The position numbers and the translations under genes were made by a program. 64,000 nt of DNA from Cyanobacteriota bacterium. GTDB lineage: Bacteria; Acidobacteriota; Vicinamibacteria; Vicinamibacterales; UBA2999. Under the pieces are notes generated by a model. It saw only the letters and a program-made list of their open reading frames with translations. It did not search any database and was not told where the DNA came from. The stretch spans positions 258,842 to 322,841 of the forward strand of contig JAIEMQ010000006.1 in NCBI GenBank assembly GCA_019752015.1, in the 5' to 3' direction. Of this stretch, positions 22,666 through 30,875 are shown piece after piece; within the stretch, counting starts at the first letter, position 1; every line of letters begins with the position of its first letter.

Positions 22666-24564
22666 TTGCCGACCCGCATCCTCGGAATCTCCGCGTATTA
22701 CCACGACTCGGCGGCGTGCCTGGTCGAGGACGGCCGCATTGTCGCGGCCGCGCAGGAGGAGCGCTTCAGCCGCAAGAAGCACGATGCGGCATTTCCGACA
22801 CGCGCGGTCGATTACTGCCTGAAGGAAGCGGGCATCACCGCGTCGCAGCTCGATTACGTGGGGTTCTACGAGAAGCCGCTCGTCAAGTTCGAGCGGCTGC
22901 TCGAAACCTACTCGTCGCTGGCGCCGAAGGGCTGGCGCTCGTACCTGATGGCGATGCCGACGTGGCTCGGCGAGAAGCTGTGGATGTCCGACGACATCGC
23001 CGATCACCTCGAGGGCTTCGAAGGTCCGATCCTGTTCGGCGAACACCACGAATCGCACGCCGCCTCCGCGTTTTATCCATCGCCCTTCGAGCAGGCGGCC
23101 GTCGTCACCATGGACGGCGTCGGCGAGTGGGCGACCTCGTCGATCGGCGTCGGCCGCGGACACGATCTCGAGATCGTTCGCGAGCTGCGCTTTCCGCACT
23201 CGCTCGGCCTGCTGTATTCCGCCTTCACCTACTTCGCCGGCTTCAAGGTGAACTCCGGCGAATACAAGGTGATGGGGCTCGCGCCGTACGGCGAGCCGAA
23301 CTACGTCAAGTTGATCAAGGACCACCTGGTCGAGATCCGGGACGACGGCAGCCTGTGGATGAACCAGGAGTACTTCACCTACGCGCATGGCTTGACGATG
23401 ACCGGATCGAAGCTGGAACAGTTGATCGGCAGTCCGGCGCGCCAGCCTGAATCGCTGCTGACCCAGCGCGAGATGGATCTGGCGCGGTCGATCCAGGAGA
23501 TCACCGAAGAGGTGATGTTGAAGATGACGGCGTTCGCGCATCGTGAGTCGGGCCTGCGCGATCTGTGCCTGGCCGGCGGCGTCGCGCTCAACTGCGTCGG
23601 CAACGGCCGCATCCTTCGCGAAGGTCCGTTCGAGCAGATCTGGATTCAGCCGGCCGCCGGCGATGCCGGCGGCGCGCTGGGTGTGGCGATGAGCCTGTGG
23701 CATCGGCATCTTGGCAAGCCACGACAGAGTGCGGAATCGCTCGGGACTTGGGAAAGGCAAAATCAAAGGCAAAAGGCAGAAGGCACAAGGCAAAACCCAC
23801 TGCCGAAATATGCCGACGGCATGAGCGGGTCGTATCTTGGTCCGAAGTTCAGCGAGGAAGAAATCGCAAAGGCGATTCAAGCCGGCGGCTGGATCGCGAA
23901 GCGGGTCGAGCCGTCCGCCGTTGCCGATGTCGTTGCCGAAGCGCTGGCGTCCGAGAAAGTCGTCGGCTTGATGCAGGGCCGGATGGAATTCGGTCCGCGC
24001 GCGCTCGGCGGGCGCTCGATCCTCGGCGACGCGCGCTCGCCGAAGATGCAGGCGGTGATGAACGTCAAGATCAAGTTCCGCGAGTCGTTCCGGCCGTTTG
24101 CACCGGCGGTGATGCGCGAGCACGTGGCCGACTGGTTCGAGCTCGACGGCGAGAGCCCCTACATGCTGCTTGTCGCCGACGTGAAGCAGGATCGCCGCAT
24201 CCCGGTTCCGGCCGAGGCGGACAAGCTGTGGGGCATCGAGAAGCTGAACGTGCCTCGTTCGACCGTGCCGGCGATCACGCACGTCGACTACTCGGCGCGC
24301 ATCCAGACGGTGCGCCGCGAGACCAATCCGCTGTATTACGACATCATGGCGGCGTTCCACCGCCGCACCGGCTGCCCGGTCATCGTCAACACGTCGTTCA
24401 ACGTGCGTGGCGAGCCGATCGTGTGCACGCCGGAAGACGCCTATCGCTGCTTCATGCGCACCAACATGGACGTGCTGGTCCTCGAGAACTTCATCCTCGA
24501 GCGGACCGCGCAACCGGTGCGCGAAGAAGACGAGAGCTGGAAAAAGGAATTCGTCCTCGACTGA
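22666..24564 (+). CDS. O-carbamoyltransferase (NodU/CmcH/SxtI family)
   Basis: A 632-residue carbamoyltransferase that transfers a carbamoyl group from carbamoyl phosphate to a hydroxyl, via carbamoyl-adenylate. The N-terminal Kae1-like domain has GISAYYHDSAACLVEDG, EERFSRKKHD, HHESHAASAFYPS, MDGVGEW and LAGGVALNC; the C-terminal domain has RMEFGPRALGGRSILGD, FRPFAPAV and NTSFNVRGEPIV. Start is TTG 22666, three bases after the DUF5989 stop. Between GVAMSLWHRHLGKP and GSYLGPKFS lies an extra stretch (around ERQNQRQKAEGTRQNP) encoded by a heptamer repeat, which the family does not normally have. It probably carbamoylates a sugar of the exported glycan. Confidence 0.88.
   Translation: MPTRILGISAYYHDSAACLVEDGRIVAAAQEERFSRKKHDAAFPTRAVDYCLKEAGITASQLDYVGFYEKPLVKFERLLETYSSLAPKGWRSYLMAMPTWLGEKLWMSDDIADHLEGFEGPILFGEHHESHAASAFYPSPFEQAAVVTMDGVGEWATSSIGVGRGHDLEIVRELRFPHSLGLLYSAFTYFAGFKVNSGEYKVMGLAPYGEPNYVKLIKDHLVEIRDDGSLWMNQEYFTYAHGLTMTGSKLEQLIGSPARQPESLLTQREMDLARSIQEITEEVMLKMTAFAHRESGLRDLCLAGGVALNCVGNGRILREGPFEQIWIQPAAGDAGGALGVAMSLWHRHLGKPRQSAESLGTWERQNQRQKAEGTRQNPLPKYADGMSGSYLGPKFSEEEIAKAIQAGGWIAKRVEPSAVADVVAEALASEKVVGLMQGRMEFGPRALGGRSILGDARSPKMQAVMNVKIKFRESFRPFAPAVMREHVADWFELDGESPYMLLVADVKQDRRIPVPAEADKLWGIEKLNVPRSTVPAITHVDYSARIQTVRRETNPLYYDIMAAFHRRTGCPVIVNTSFNVRGEPIVCTPEDAYRCFMRTNMDVLVLENFILERTAQPVREEDESWKKEFVLD
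23753..23795 (+). repeat. AAAGGCA heptamer array in frame within the carbamoyltransferase gene
   Basis: Imperfect AAAGGCA units (AAAGGCA, AAATCAA, AGGCAAA, AGGCAGA, AGGCACA and so on) lie inside the coding sequence, where they encode a polar stretch rich in K, Q and R between the two enzyme domains. The same heptamer fills the gap at 2783-2822. The reading frame is kept, so the protein has apparently tolerated its insertion in a linker. Confidence 0.8.
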
Positions 24565-24567
24565 CGC

Positions 24568-24593
24568 GGTCCGGCTAAAGCCGGACCCTCACA
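24568..24593. repeat. Solo end of the inverted-repeat element before wzm
   Basis: GGTCCGGCT-AA-AGCCGGACC followed by CTCACA, identical over 26 bases to the right-hand end (read on the opposite strand) of the element at 9580-9782. It sits four bases after the carbamoyltransferase stop and its last base is the first base of the wzm ATG. No interior or second end is present. Confidence 0.82.
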
Positions 24594-25399
24594 TGGCTAC
24601 TACAAAAATCCTCAGCGACAAACCGGAGAAAGTTTCGCTCAGCGCGTACTTCGAGCTGTTCATGAACCTGACGCGCCGCGAGATCAAGGGGCGTTACAGC
24701 CAGTCGCTGTTCGGCGCCGGCTGGGCGATCGCGCAGCCGCTGGCAACGATGGCGGTGTTCACGCTGGTGTTTGCGCGCCTCGGCCAGATGCCGTCGGGCG
24801 GCGCGCCGTATCCGCTGTTCGCTTACGCGGCGCTCGTGCCGTGGTTCTTCTTTTCGAACTCGGTGATGTCCGGCACGATGAGCCTGGTGACGTATCGCAA
24901 CATCGTGACGAAGACGTACTTTCCGCGCGAGATCGTCCCGCTCGCGCAGGTCGGATCACGGCTCGTCGACATCACCGCGGCGTCAGGGCTCTACGTGGTG
25001 TTGATGGTGTATTACCAGCTCGGAGTCACGCCCTGGGCGGCGTTGATCCCGGTGTTCCTGCTGCTGCTGGTGCTGTTCACCGTGGGTGTGACGCTGGCGA
25101 CGTCGGCGATCAACGTGTTCTATCGTGACGTAAATCCCGTCGTGCAGATCAGCCTGCAACTGTGGCTGTATCTCACGCCCGTGGCGTATCCGCTTGCGGC
25201 TGTTCCTGAACGCTATCGCTGGTTCTTCCTGCTGAACCCGCTCACCGGCGTCGTCGAAGGCCTGCGCGCGGTGCTGGTGTTCGGCCGCGAGCCCGAGTGG
25301 GGAGTCGTCGGAATCTCCACCGCGTTGATCCTGACGATCTTCGTCAGCGCGATCACGCTCTTCAAGAGCACCGACAAGTACTTTGCAGATGTCATCTAG
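24593..25399 (+). CDS. wzm: ABC-2 polysaccharide exporter permease Wzm (system 1)
   Basis: A 268-residue inner-membrane permease with six hydrophobic spans. The cytoplasmic N-terminus (LFMNLTRREIKGRYSQSLFGAGWAIAQPLATM) with its amphipathic helix and the SLQLWLYLTPVAYPL and LNPLTGVVEGLRAVLVFG blocks are typical of O-antigen/teichoic-acid exporters. With the ATPase that follows it exports undecaprenyl-linked glycan. ATG 24593 overlaps the end of a solo palindrome; the earlier in-frame sequence belongs to the carbamoyltransferase shadow. A second permease of the same family lies at 42573. Confidence 0.9.
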   Translation: MATTKILSDKPEKVSLSAYFELFMNLTRREIKGRYSQSLFGAGWAIAQPLATMAVFTLVFARLGQMPSGGAPYPLFAYAALVPWFFFSNSVMSGTMSLVTYRNIVTKTYFPREIVPLAQVGSRLVDITAASGLYVVLMVYYQLGVTPWAALIPVFLLLLVLFTVGVTLATSAINVFYRDVNPVVQISLQLWLYLTPVAYPLAAVPERYRWFFLLNPLTGVVEGLRAVLVFGREPEWGVVGISTALILTIFVSAITLFKSTDKYFADVI

Positions 25400-25430
25400 T
25401 GATCTGGTGATCTGTTGATCTTGTGATCTA
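25399..25430 (+). repeat. GTGATCT octamer-type tandem repeat between wzm and wzt
   Basis: Four consecutive eight-base units: GTGATCTG, GTGATCTG, TTGATCTT, GTGATCTA. They start at the last base of the wzm stop and occupy the whole gap up to the wzt GTG at 25432. No Shine-Dalgarno sequence is recognisable there. Confidence 0.85.
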
Positions 25431-25431
25431 A

Positions 25432-26715
25432 GTGCCAATCGCCATTCAGCTCGAACGCGTTACCAAGCGATATCGAAGCGGCCGGTCGCGGACGATTGTC
25501 GATCTCGTCGCTGCCGGCGTCGATCAGCTGCGCGGCCGCGAGGCCGAAGTCCACAGCGCCACGCGCGGCAAGATCGACGCGACGATTCACGCGCTCAAGG
25601 ACGTGTCGTTCGAGGTGAAGGAAGGCGCCGGCCTCGGCATCATTGGCAGGAACGGCGCGGGTAAGACGACGCTGCTGAAGATGATTTCGCGCGTCACCTG
25701 GCCGACCAGCGGCAAGGTGCGCGTCGCCGGCCACGTGGTGTCGCTGATCGAGCTGGGTGCGGGCTTCCACCCCGAGCTGACCGGGCGCGAAAACGTTTAC
25801 CTTGGCGCGGGCCTGTTCGGCCTGACGCGCAAGGAGATCGATCGGCAGTTCGACGCGATCGTGCAGTTCGCGGACGTCGAGCGGCTGATCGACACGCCGA
25901 TGAAGCGGTACTCGTCCGGCCTGTACGCGCGACTTGGATTCAGCGTGGCGATCCACAGCAATCCTGACATCGTTCTCGTCGACGAAGTGTTGTCGGTCGG
26001 CGACGCGTCGTTCAGGCGGCGGGCGATGGAAGCCCTGCGCGGCCTGATCTCATCCGGCAAGACGGTGCTCTTCATTTCGCACGACATGTGGAACGTGCGG
26101 CGGCTGTGCAGCGAAATCCTCTGGATGGAGAACGGCACCGTCCTCGCCTACGGCGAAGCGGGATCGATCGCCGAGAAGTACATGAACGAAGTCAACCTGC
26201 AGGCGCTGCAGAACCAGGGCACGTCGCTGCAGAGCCATCGCGGCGGCACCGGTGAGGTGCGATTCGATCACGTCGAGCTGTACGACGGGCGCGGTCATGC
26301 GTCGGCGATGTTCCGCGCCGATGACACGCTCGTGGTCCGCGGCGCTTACGTCGCCTCGAAGCCCATCGAGTCGCCGGTGTTCCAGGTCGCGATCGTCGAC
26401 ATCGACACCGGTGTCGTCGTGACGACGGCGAGCACGGCCAACAGGCCGGCGGGCCAACAGGCGAACGGGCTCGTCGAGGGGCCCGGCGAAATTGAAATTC
26501 GCTTTGCGCATCTGCCGCTGCGGCCGCGGCAATACGTTCTTCGCCTTTCGATCACCGACGCGTTTCAGCTGGCGTCGTATGACGTCGTCACCGCGGGTCC
26601 GCGATTCGCGGTCACCGGCCAGGGCGCCGGCGTGGACAGCCTCGCCGACGAACAGGATGGCCTGGTCACCATTCCCTTCGAAGTGACGCATCGGGGCGCG
26701 GCGGCATCGCGATGA
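25432..26715 (+). CDS. wzt: ABC exporter ATPase Wzt with C-terminal glycan-binding domain (system 1)
   Basis: A 427-residue ATPase. Residues 1-250 are the nucleotide-binding domain: Walker A GRNGAGKT at 72-79, the signature YSSGLYARLG and Walker B DIVLVDEVLSVGD with the switch histidine in FISHDMW. Residues from about 270 onward form a beta-rich C-terminal domain like that of Wzt, which binds the finished end of the O-antigen chain before export. Presence of this domain implies that chain ends are capped, consistent with the methyltransferases in the locus. Start GTG 25432; stop overlaps the next ATG. Confidence 0.9.
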   Translation: MPIAIQLERVTKRYRSGRSRTIVDLVAAGVDQLRGREAEVHSATRGKIDATIHALKDVSFEVKEGAGLGIIGRNGAGKTTLLKMISRVTWPTSGKVRVAGHVVSLIELGAGFHPELTGRENVYLGAGLFGLTRKEIDRQFDAIVQFADVERLIDTPMKRYSSGLYARLGFSVAIHSNPDIVLVDEVLSVGDASFRRRAMEALRGLISSGKTVLFISHDMWNVRRLCSEILWMENGTVLAYGEAGSIAEKYMNEVNLQALQNQGTSLQSHRGGTGEVRFDHVELYDGRGHASAMFRADDTLVVRGAYVASKPIESPVFQVAIVDIDTGVVVTTASTANRPAGQQANGLVEGPGEIEIRFAHLPLRPRQYVLRLSITDAFQLASYDVVTAGPRFAVTGQGAGVDSLADEQDGLVTIPFEVTHRGAAASR

Positions 26716-28211
26716 GCACGAATCGCAACGTATTCGTGTCAGTGCCGCATGGCACCAGCGCCGGCAACATGCTGCGCTCGGGTGGATTGCTCGATCGCAT
26801 GCTCGAGTCCGATCCGCAGCTGCACATCGTGCTGCTCTCGCCAATGGCGAAGGATCCGCAGTTCGTGCGCGAGTTCGAGCGCCCGCGCGTCACGATTCTC
26901 GATCAGCCCGCGCACGTGCCGTCGGGACTCGAAGCCAGGCTGCTCGCCATTGTCCAGGCGAGTTACCTGAGCCAGGGGCAAACCGAATCGGTGCGCATCC
27001 GCCTTGCCGAAGCCCGTGCCAACGGGATCATTCGATGGCTCGGCATCAAGGGATTGATCGGCCGCGTGCTGGTGCAGCCGTTCACGCGCAACGGATCGCG
27101 CTACGCCTTATCCGATCGCCTGGTTTCGCATCCCGCGATGGAAAAGCTGTTCGATCAGTACCAGCCGGTGCTCGTGGTCGCCGCCAATCCTGGCCTCGTG
27201 TTCTCCGAGGTGCCGCTGCTGCGCACCGCGCGCCGCCGCGGCGTCCGCAGCATGGCGATCGATCCGAGCTGGGACAACTTCACCAACAAGCTGATCCCGG
27301 TCCGGCAGGTGGACCGCCTGGTGGTATGGAACGAGATCATGAAGGCGCAGGCGATCGCGCTGCACGGCTACAGCGCCGATGCGATTCGCGTCGCCGGCGC
27401 GCCGCAATTCGATCTGCACTTCCGCGTGCGCACGCCGCGCGCCGAATTGTTCAGACGGATCGGCGCCGATCCGGATCGCAAGCTGATCGCGCTGACGACG
27501 ACGCCGCGATCGCTGTATAGCCATCACGATCACGTGCTGCGCGCGCTGGTGAAGGCGATGGAAAGCGGACAGCTCACCAATGCGCAGGTGCTGGTGCGGC
27601 TGCATCCGCGTGACGAGTTCGATGCCTATCGCGAATTCCTCAACACGCCGAACGTGATCATCGAAAAACCGTTCCGCGACACCGTCAAGGTCGCCGACGG
27701 CCTGGCGATCGACGTGATGCCGGAAAACCAGAGGCATCTCGGCGACACGCTGTGCCATGCCGACGTGGTCGTCAACGTCGCCTCGACGATCACGATCGAA
27801 GCGTGCATCTTCGACACGCCGGTCGTGAACATCAACTTCGACGGACCGGATGAGAGCGCGTATGTGAAGTCGGCGCGCCGCTACTACTCGTTCACGCACT
27901 ACGTGAACATCACGTCGCGCAACTCGGTGCGGATCGCCACGTCGCCGGCGGAGCTGGTGCGGGACGTCGCGGCCTACCTCGCGGATCCGTCACTCGATGC
28001 GGCCGGCCGCAAACAGGTCGTGCTCGATCAGTGCCAGTTTACCGACGGGCGATCGGCCGAGCGCGTCGTCCGCTTGGTACTCGATGAGCTCGGCGCCGTT
28101 GCCGCGCGCGCGGCCGCCCTTCGACAGGCTCAGGGCGGTCCTGACCCTTCGGCAGGCTCAGGGTCACCCCGAGCGCGGTCGAGGGGTGAGCAACGTCGAA
28201 GGACCGCATGA
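26712..28211 (+). CDS. GT-B-like glycosyltransferase/polyol-phosphotransferase-fold protein
   Basis: A 499-residue protein. It starts VFVSVPHGTSAGNMLRSGGLL and has a C-terminal region with MAIDPSWDNFTNKL, VAGAPQFDLHF, VNVASTITIEACIFDTPVVNINFDGP, the kind of nucleotide-binding half seen in CDP-glycerol glycerophosphotransferase-like and UDP-GlcNAc-epimerase-like GT-B folds. It most likely adds a sugar or a phospho-polyol to the glycan, but no family is certain. The last 30 residues (after DELGAVAARAA) are encoded by two REP repeats and look unrelated to the enzyme. It overlaps the neighbours on both sides by four bases. Confidence 0.65.
   Translation: MSTNRNVFVSVPHGTSAGNMLRSGGLLDRMLESDPQLHIVLLSPMAKDPQFVREFERPRVTILDQPAHVPSGLEARLLAIVQASYLSQGQTESVRIRLAEARANGIIRWLGIKGLIGRVLVQPFTRNGSRYALSDRLVSHPAMEKLFDQYQPVLVVAANPGLVFSEVPLLRTARRRGVRSMAIDPSWDNFTNKLIPVRQVDRLVVWNEIMKAQAIALHGYSADAIRVAGAPQFDLHFRVRTPRAELFRRIGADPDRKLIALTTTPRSLYSHHDHVLRALVKAMESGQLTNAQVLVRLHPRDEFDAYREFLNTPNVIIEKPFRDTVKVADGLAIDVMPENQRHLGDTLCHADVVVNVASTITIEACIFDTPVVNINFDGPDESAYVKSARRYYSFTHYVNITSRNSVRIATSPAELVRDVAAYLADPSLDAAGRKQVVLDQCQFTDGRSAERVVRLVLDELGAVAARAAALRQAQGGPDPSAGSGSPRARSRGEQRRRTA
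28117..28186 (+). repeat. Two REP repeat units inside a glycosyltransferase 3' end
   Basis: CCCTTCGACAGGCTCAGGG (28117-28135) and CCCTTCGGCAGGCTCAGGG (28145-28163), followed by TCACCCCGAGCGCGGTCGAGGGG. The CCCTTCG and CGAGGGG arms can pair. This is the same family as 4950-4993. The run is in frame and contributes about 25 C-terminal residues (RQAQGGPDPSAGSGSPRARS) to the protein. Confidence 0.85.
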
Positions 28212-29377
28212 AAATCTGTCATGTCGCTCCAGAGCTGCTGCCCGTGCCGCCGACCAGAGGCGGCGCCATCGAGCGATGGATTCGCGATGCGGCGACGCGG
28301 CTGGCGGCGCGCGGCCACGAGCTCCACGTCATCTCACGTAATCATGACGAGGCCCACCTTCGCTCGGAGAGCTACGGTGGGCAGGCGATCGATGGCGTCC
28401 GGTATCACTACGTCGCCGTGCCGAAGGCGATCGATCGAGGACTGCCCGCGGTGATGTTGCGCGGTCTCTGGCACTACGAAGGGGCACGGCGAGTCATCGC
28501 GGCGATCAAGCCGGACGTCGTGCATCACCACAGCCGGCCGGGCGGGTTGTGGCTCAGCAAAGGCGGCGCACCGACGGCGAAGCAGGTGATCTCGCTGCAC
28601 AGCATGGACTATGGCTGGGCGTTTGGATATGCGGGATGGGATCGGCGCATTTTCAATTGGGGATTCGACGCGGCGGCGCGAGTGCTCGGCGTGTCGAATT
28701 TCATCCGCCGCCATGCCGAAGAGAGATATCCGCGCATTCGATCGAAATCAGAAACGGTTTACAACGGGGTTGATGGCGAGCTATTCAAGCCCGAAGGTAA
28801 ACCAGGCGATCCTCCCATCCTTTATGTCGGCCGCGTCGAAGAACGCAAAGGCGTTGACGTGCTCGTCGATGCGTTCGAAAAGGTGATCGCGCCGCAGCAT
28901 CCGGCGGCGCGTTTGCGGATCGTCGGACCCCACTCGTATTGGGATGCGCAACCGTCGCCTTACTATCGCGCGCTCGCCGAGCGATGCGCGGCGAATCCGC
29001 GCATCGAGCTGCGTGGGCCGACATATGACGATCGCGAGCTGGCGGCGGTGTATCGCGATTCGGCCGTGACGGTGGTGCCGTCGGTATTTCCGGAGGCGCT
29101 TGGCCTGACGGCGCTCGAGGCGCAGGCGTCGGGTGTGCCGGTGGTGGTTTCGAGCGCCGGCGGCCTGCCCGAGACCGTGTCGGCGGGGAAGAGCGGCATC
29201 GTGTTCGAGAACCGCAACATCGGCCAGCTCGGTGAAGCGGTGCTGTCGATCCTTCGCAACCGCGATCGCCGCATCGAGATGGGGCGAACCGCGCGCGCGT
29301 GGGCGATGCAGACGTTCTCGTGGGACGTCATTGCCGCCGAGCTCGAGCGGGTCTACGTGGAAGCCACCGCGCAATGA
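28208..29377 (+). CDS. Family 4 glycosyltransferase
   Basis: A 389-residue GT4 enzyme: N-terminal PELLPVPPTRGGAIERWIRDAATRLAARGHELHV, acceptor-side HHHSRPGG, donor-side LYVGRVEERKGVDVLVDAF and PSVFPEALGLTALEAQASGVPVVVSSAGGLPE with the E-x7-E pair. It probably adds a hexose or deoxyhexose to the growing repeat at the inner membrane. A palindrome-like sequence (28352-28382) lies inside the coding region. ATG 28208 overlaps the previous stop and its TGA overlaps the next ATG. Confidence 0.88.
   Translation: MKICHVAPELLPVPPTRGGAIERWIRDAATRLAARGHELHVISRNHDEAHLRSESYGGQAIDGVRYHYVAVPKAIDRGLPAVMLRGLWHYEGARRVIAAIKPDVVHHHSRPGGLWLSKGGAPTAKQVISLHSMDYGWAFGYAGWDRRIFNWGFDAAARVLGVSNFIRRHAEERYPRIRSKSETVYNGVDGELFKPEGKPGDPPILYVGRVEERKGVDVLVDAFEKVIAPQHPAARLRIVGPHSYWDAQPSPYYRALAERCAANPRIELRGPTYDDRELAAVYRDSAVTVVPSVFPEALGLTALEAQASGVPVVVSSAGGLPETVSAGKSGIVFENRNIGQLGEAVLSILRNRDRRIEMGRTARAWAMQTFSWDVIAAELERVYVEATAQ
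28352..28382. repeat. CCCACC...GGTGGG palindromic repeat in a GT4 gene
   Basis: GCCCACCTTCGCT and AGCTACGGTGGGC enclose CGGAG; the arms pair with a small number of mismatches. The core CCACCTTCGCT...AGCTACGGTGG is shared with 32951-32974 in another glycosyltransferase gene. It encodes AHLRSESYGG in frame. Confidence 0.6.
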
Positions 29378-30195
29378 AGTTCGCGATTCGAGACGATGAC
29401 ACGTCGTACTTCACGCGGCCGGAACAGCTCGAGCAGGTCTATCACGACGTGTGGGATCGCGTGCCGATCGGGCTCGCCGTCGTTCCGCACGCCGCGGGAT
29501 TCGTCGACAAGGCGATCCCCGAAAAGTACTGGGATGCCGGCCGCGCGTTTCCGCTCGAAGAGAACCCGGCGATCGTGCAGGCGCTGCGCGAGCATCTCAA
29601 GGCCGGCCGCGTGACGATTGCCCAGCACGGCTTCACGCACGAAGACTTTCCGGACGGCTACGAGTTCCAGGCGGCGCCCGATCTCGAAAGCCGGCTGGCG
29701 CGCGGCCAGGCGTATCTCGAGGGCGCGCTCGGCACCCGCATTCGCGTGTTCGTGCCGCCGCATAACGCCTTGTCCAAGCGCGGCATCAAGGCGGTCAGCG
29801 ACGCGGGGCTCAACCTGCTCGGATCCTTCCTGTCGTTTCGCCCGTCGATGCGGCCGTGGGAGGCGCAGACGCTGCCGAACTGGTGGCGCATCCGCCAATT
29901 CCGCTCGCGCACCGGCCGGGCGAAATCCGATCGCATGGTCTATCCGCATGTGCTGCGCTACAGCAAGCACGGCGAGTTCGGATGTCACTCGCTGATTCCC
30001 GGCACGACGTTCGAACAGTTGAAGGCGGGGTTTGACGAAGCGCGCGCGGCCGGCGGCCACTTCTGCGTCGCCACGCACTACTGGGAAGTCGACGCCACGC
30101 TGAAGGCGGTGCTACAGCGGCTGCTCGATCACGCCGCTTCGTTTCCGGATGTGAAGTTTGTCGCCGTCGAGAAGTTGTTCGGCGCCGAAGCATGA
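29374..30195 (+). CDS. DUF2334-like polysaccharide deacetylase-family protein
   Basis: A 273-residue NodB-like-fold protein. The metal-site acids are in MKFAIRDDDTSYF, the histidine pair in IAQHGFTHEDFPDGYEF, and VPPHNALSKRGIKAVSDAG is the typical next block. Later, HFCVATHYWEVD provides a further histidine. These are hallmarks of DUF2334/polysaccharide-deacetylase-like hydrolases, which remove N- or O-acetyl groups from sugars. No signal peptide is seen, so it would act in the cytoplasm on lipid-linked intermediates or nucleotide sugars. Coupled to neighbours by ATGA overlaps. Confidence 0.75.
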   Translation: MKFAIRDDDTSYFTRPEQLEQVYHDVWDRVPIGLAVVPHAAGFVDKAIPEKYWDAGRAFPLEENPAIVQALREHLKAGRVTIAQHGFTHEDFPDGYEFQAAPDLESRLARGQAYLEGALGTRIRVFVPPHNALSKRGIKAVSDAGLNLLGSFLSFRPSMRPWEAQTLPNWWRIRQFRSRTGRAKSDRMVYPHVLRYSKHGEFGCHSLIPGTTFEQLKAGFDEARAAGGHFCVATHYWEVDATLKAVLQRLLDHAASFPDVKFVAVEKLFGAEA

Positions 30196-30875
30196 TGTCC
30201 GCGCTTTACGACGAGCAGTACGCGCGCCGCTATCGCGATCGGGATGATGAGCTCGATGCGGTCGGCTCGTACCAGGAGCTGGTGCGCTGGATTGGCGGCG
30301 TCTGCGATCGATTCGCGCACCCGATCGATGTGCTCGATCTCGGCTGCGGCACCGGCCGCTATTTTTGGGGATTACGCCGTGTGAACATGCTGACCGGGCT
30401 CGATGCGTCCGCTCCGATGCTCGCGGAAGCAAAGACACCAACGCACGGCGATCGCATCGCGGCCGGCCGCATTGATCTCATCAACGGCGATCTGTCGTCG
30501 CACCAGTTTTCCCGCGGCAGTTTCGATCTCGTCTACTCGATCGGCGTGCTGGCGGAGCACGTGCCGCTCAATCGCTCGCTCGTCGAGCGAATCGCCGCGT
30601 GGCTCAAACCGGGCGGGCGGTTCGCATTCACGACGGTCGATCCGCAGTCGCCCGATGTGCCGAAGACGGCGGCGCGGCGGATTGCGTCGGCGGTGCTGCC
30701 CGCGGTGCCCGGTGACGCCGGCCGCCGGCTGCACGAACGCCTGATGGCAGGCGGCATGTACGGCGACCAGCGTTGGATCCGGCAGCAACTCGAAGGCCTC
30801 TTCACGATTGAATCGCTCGAGCAGTATCAGTCGGACGTTCATCTTCACGGACGCTGCGTGGCGGTGAAGGCATGA
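30192..30875 (+). CDS. Class I SAM-dependent methyltransferase
   Basis: A 227-residue methyltransferase. Motif I is IDVLDLGCGTGRYFWGL, followed by LTGLDASAPMLAEA, FDLVYSIGVLAEHVPL and LKPGGRFAFTTVD, the standard order for class I enzymes of the UbiE/Methyltransf_11 group. It starts with YDEQYARRYRDRD, a frequent N-terminal helix in sugar methyltransferases. It overlaps the deacetylase stop by four bases. The substrate is presumably a sugar hydroxyl or amino group of the glycan, which cannot be specified. Confidence 0.82.
   Translation: MMSALYDEQYARRYRDRDDELDAVGSYQELVRWIGGVCDRFAHPIDVLDLGCGTGRYFWGLRRVNMLTGLDASAPMLAEAKTPTHGDRIAAGRIDLINGDLSSHQFSRGSFDLVYSIGVLAEHVPLNRSLVERIAAWLKPGGRFAFTTVDPQSPDVPKTAARRIASAVLPAVPGDAGRRLHERLMAGGMYGDQRWIRQQLEGLFTIESLEQYQSDVHLHGRCVAVKA

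Noticed and set aside
22480-24513. A 677-residue open frame on the minus strand opposite sxtJ, DUF5989 and carbamoyltransferase.
   Set aside because: The plus-strand genes have diagnostic motifs, while the antisense product has none and includes low-complexity arginine- and valine-rich stretches.
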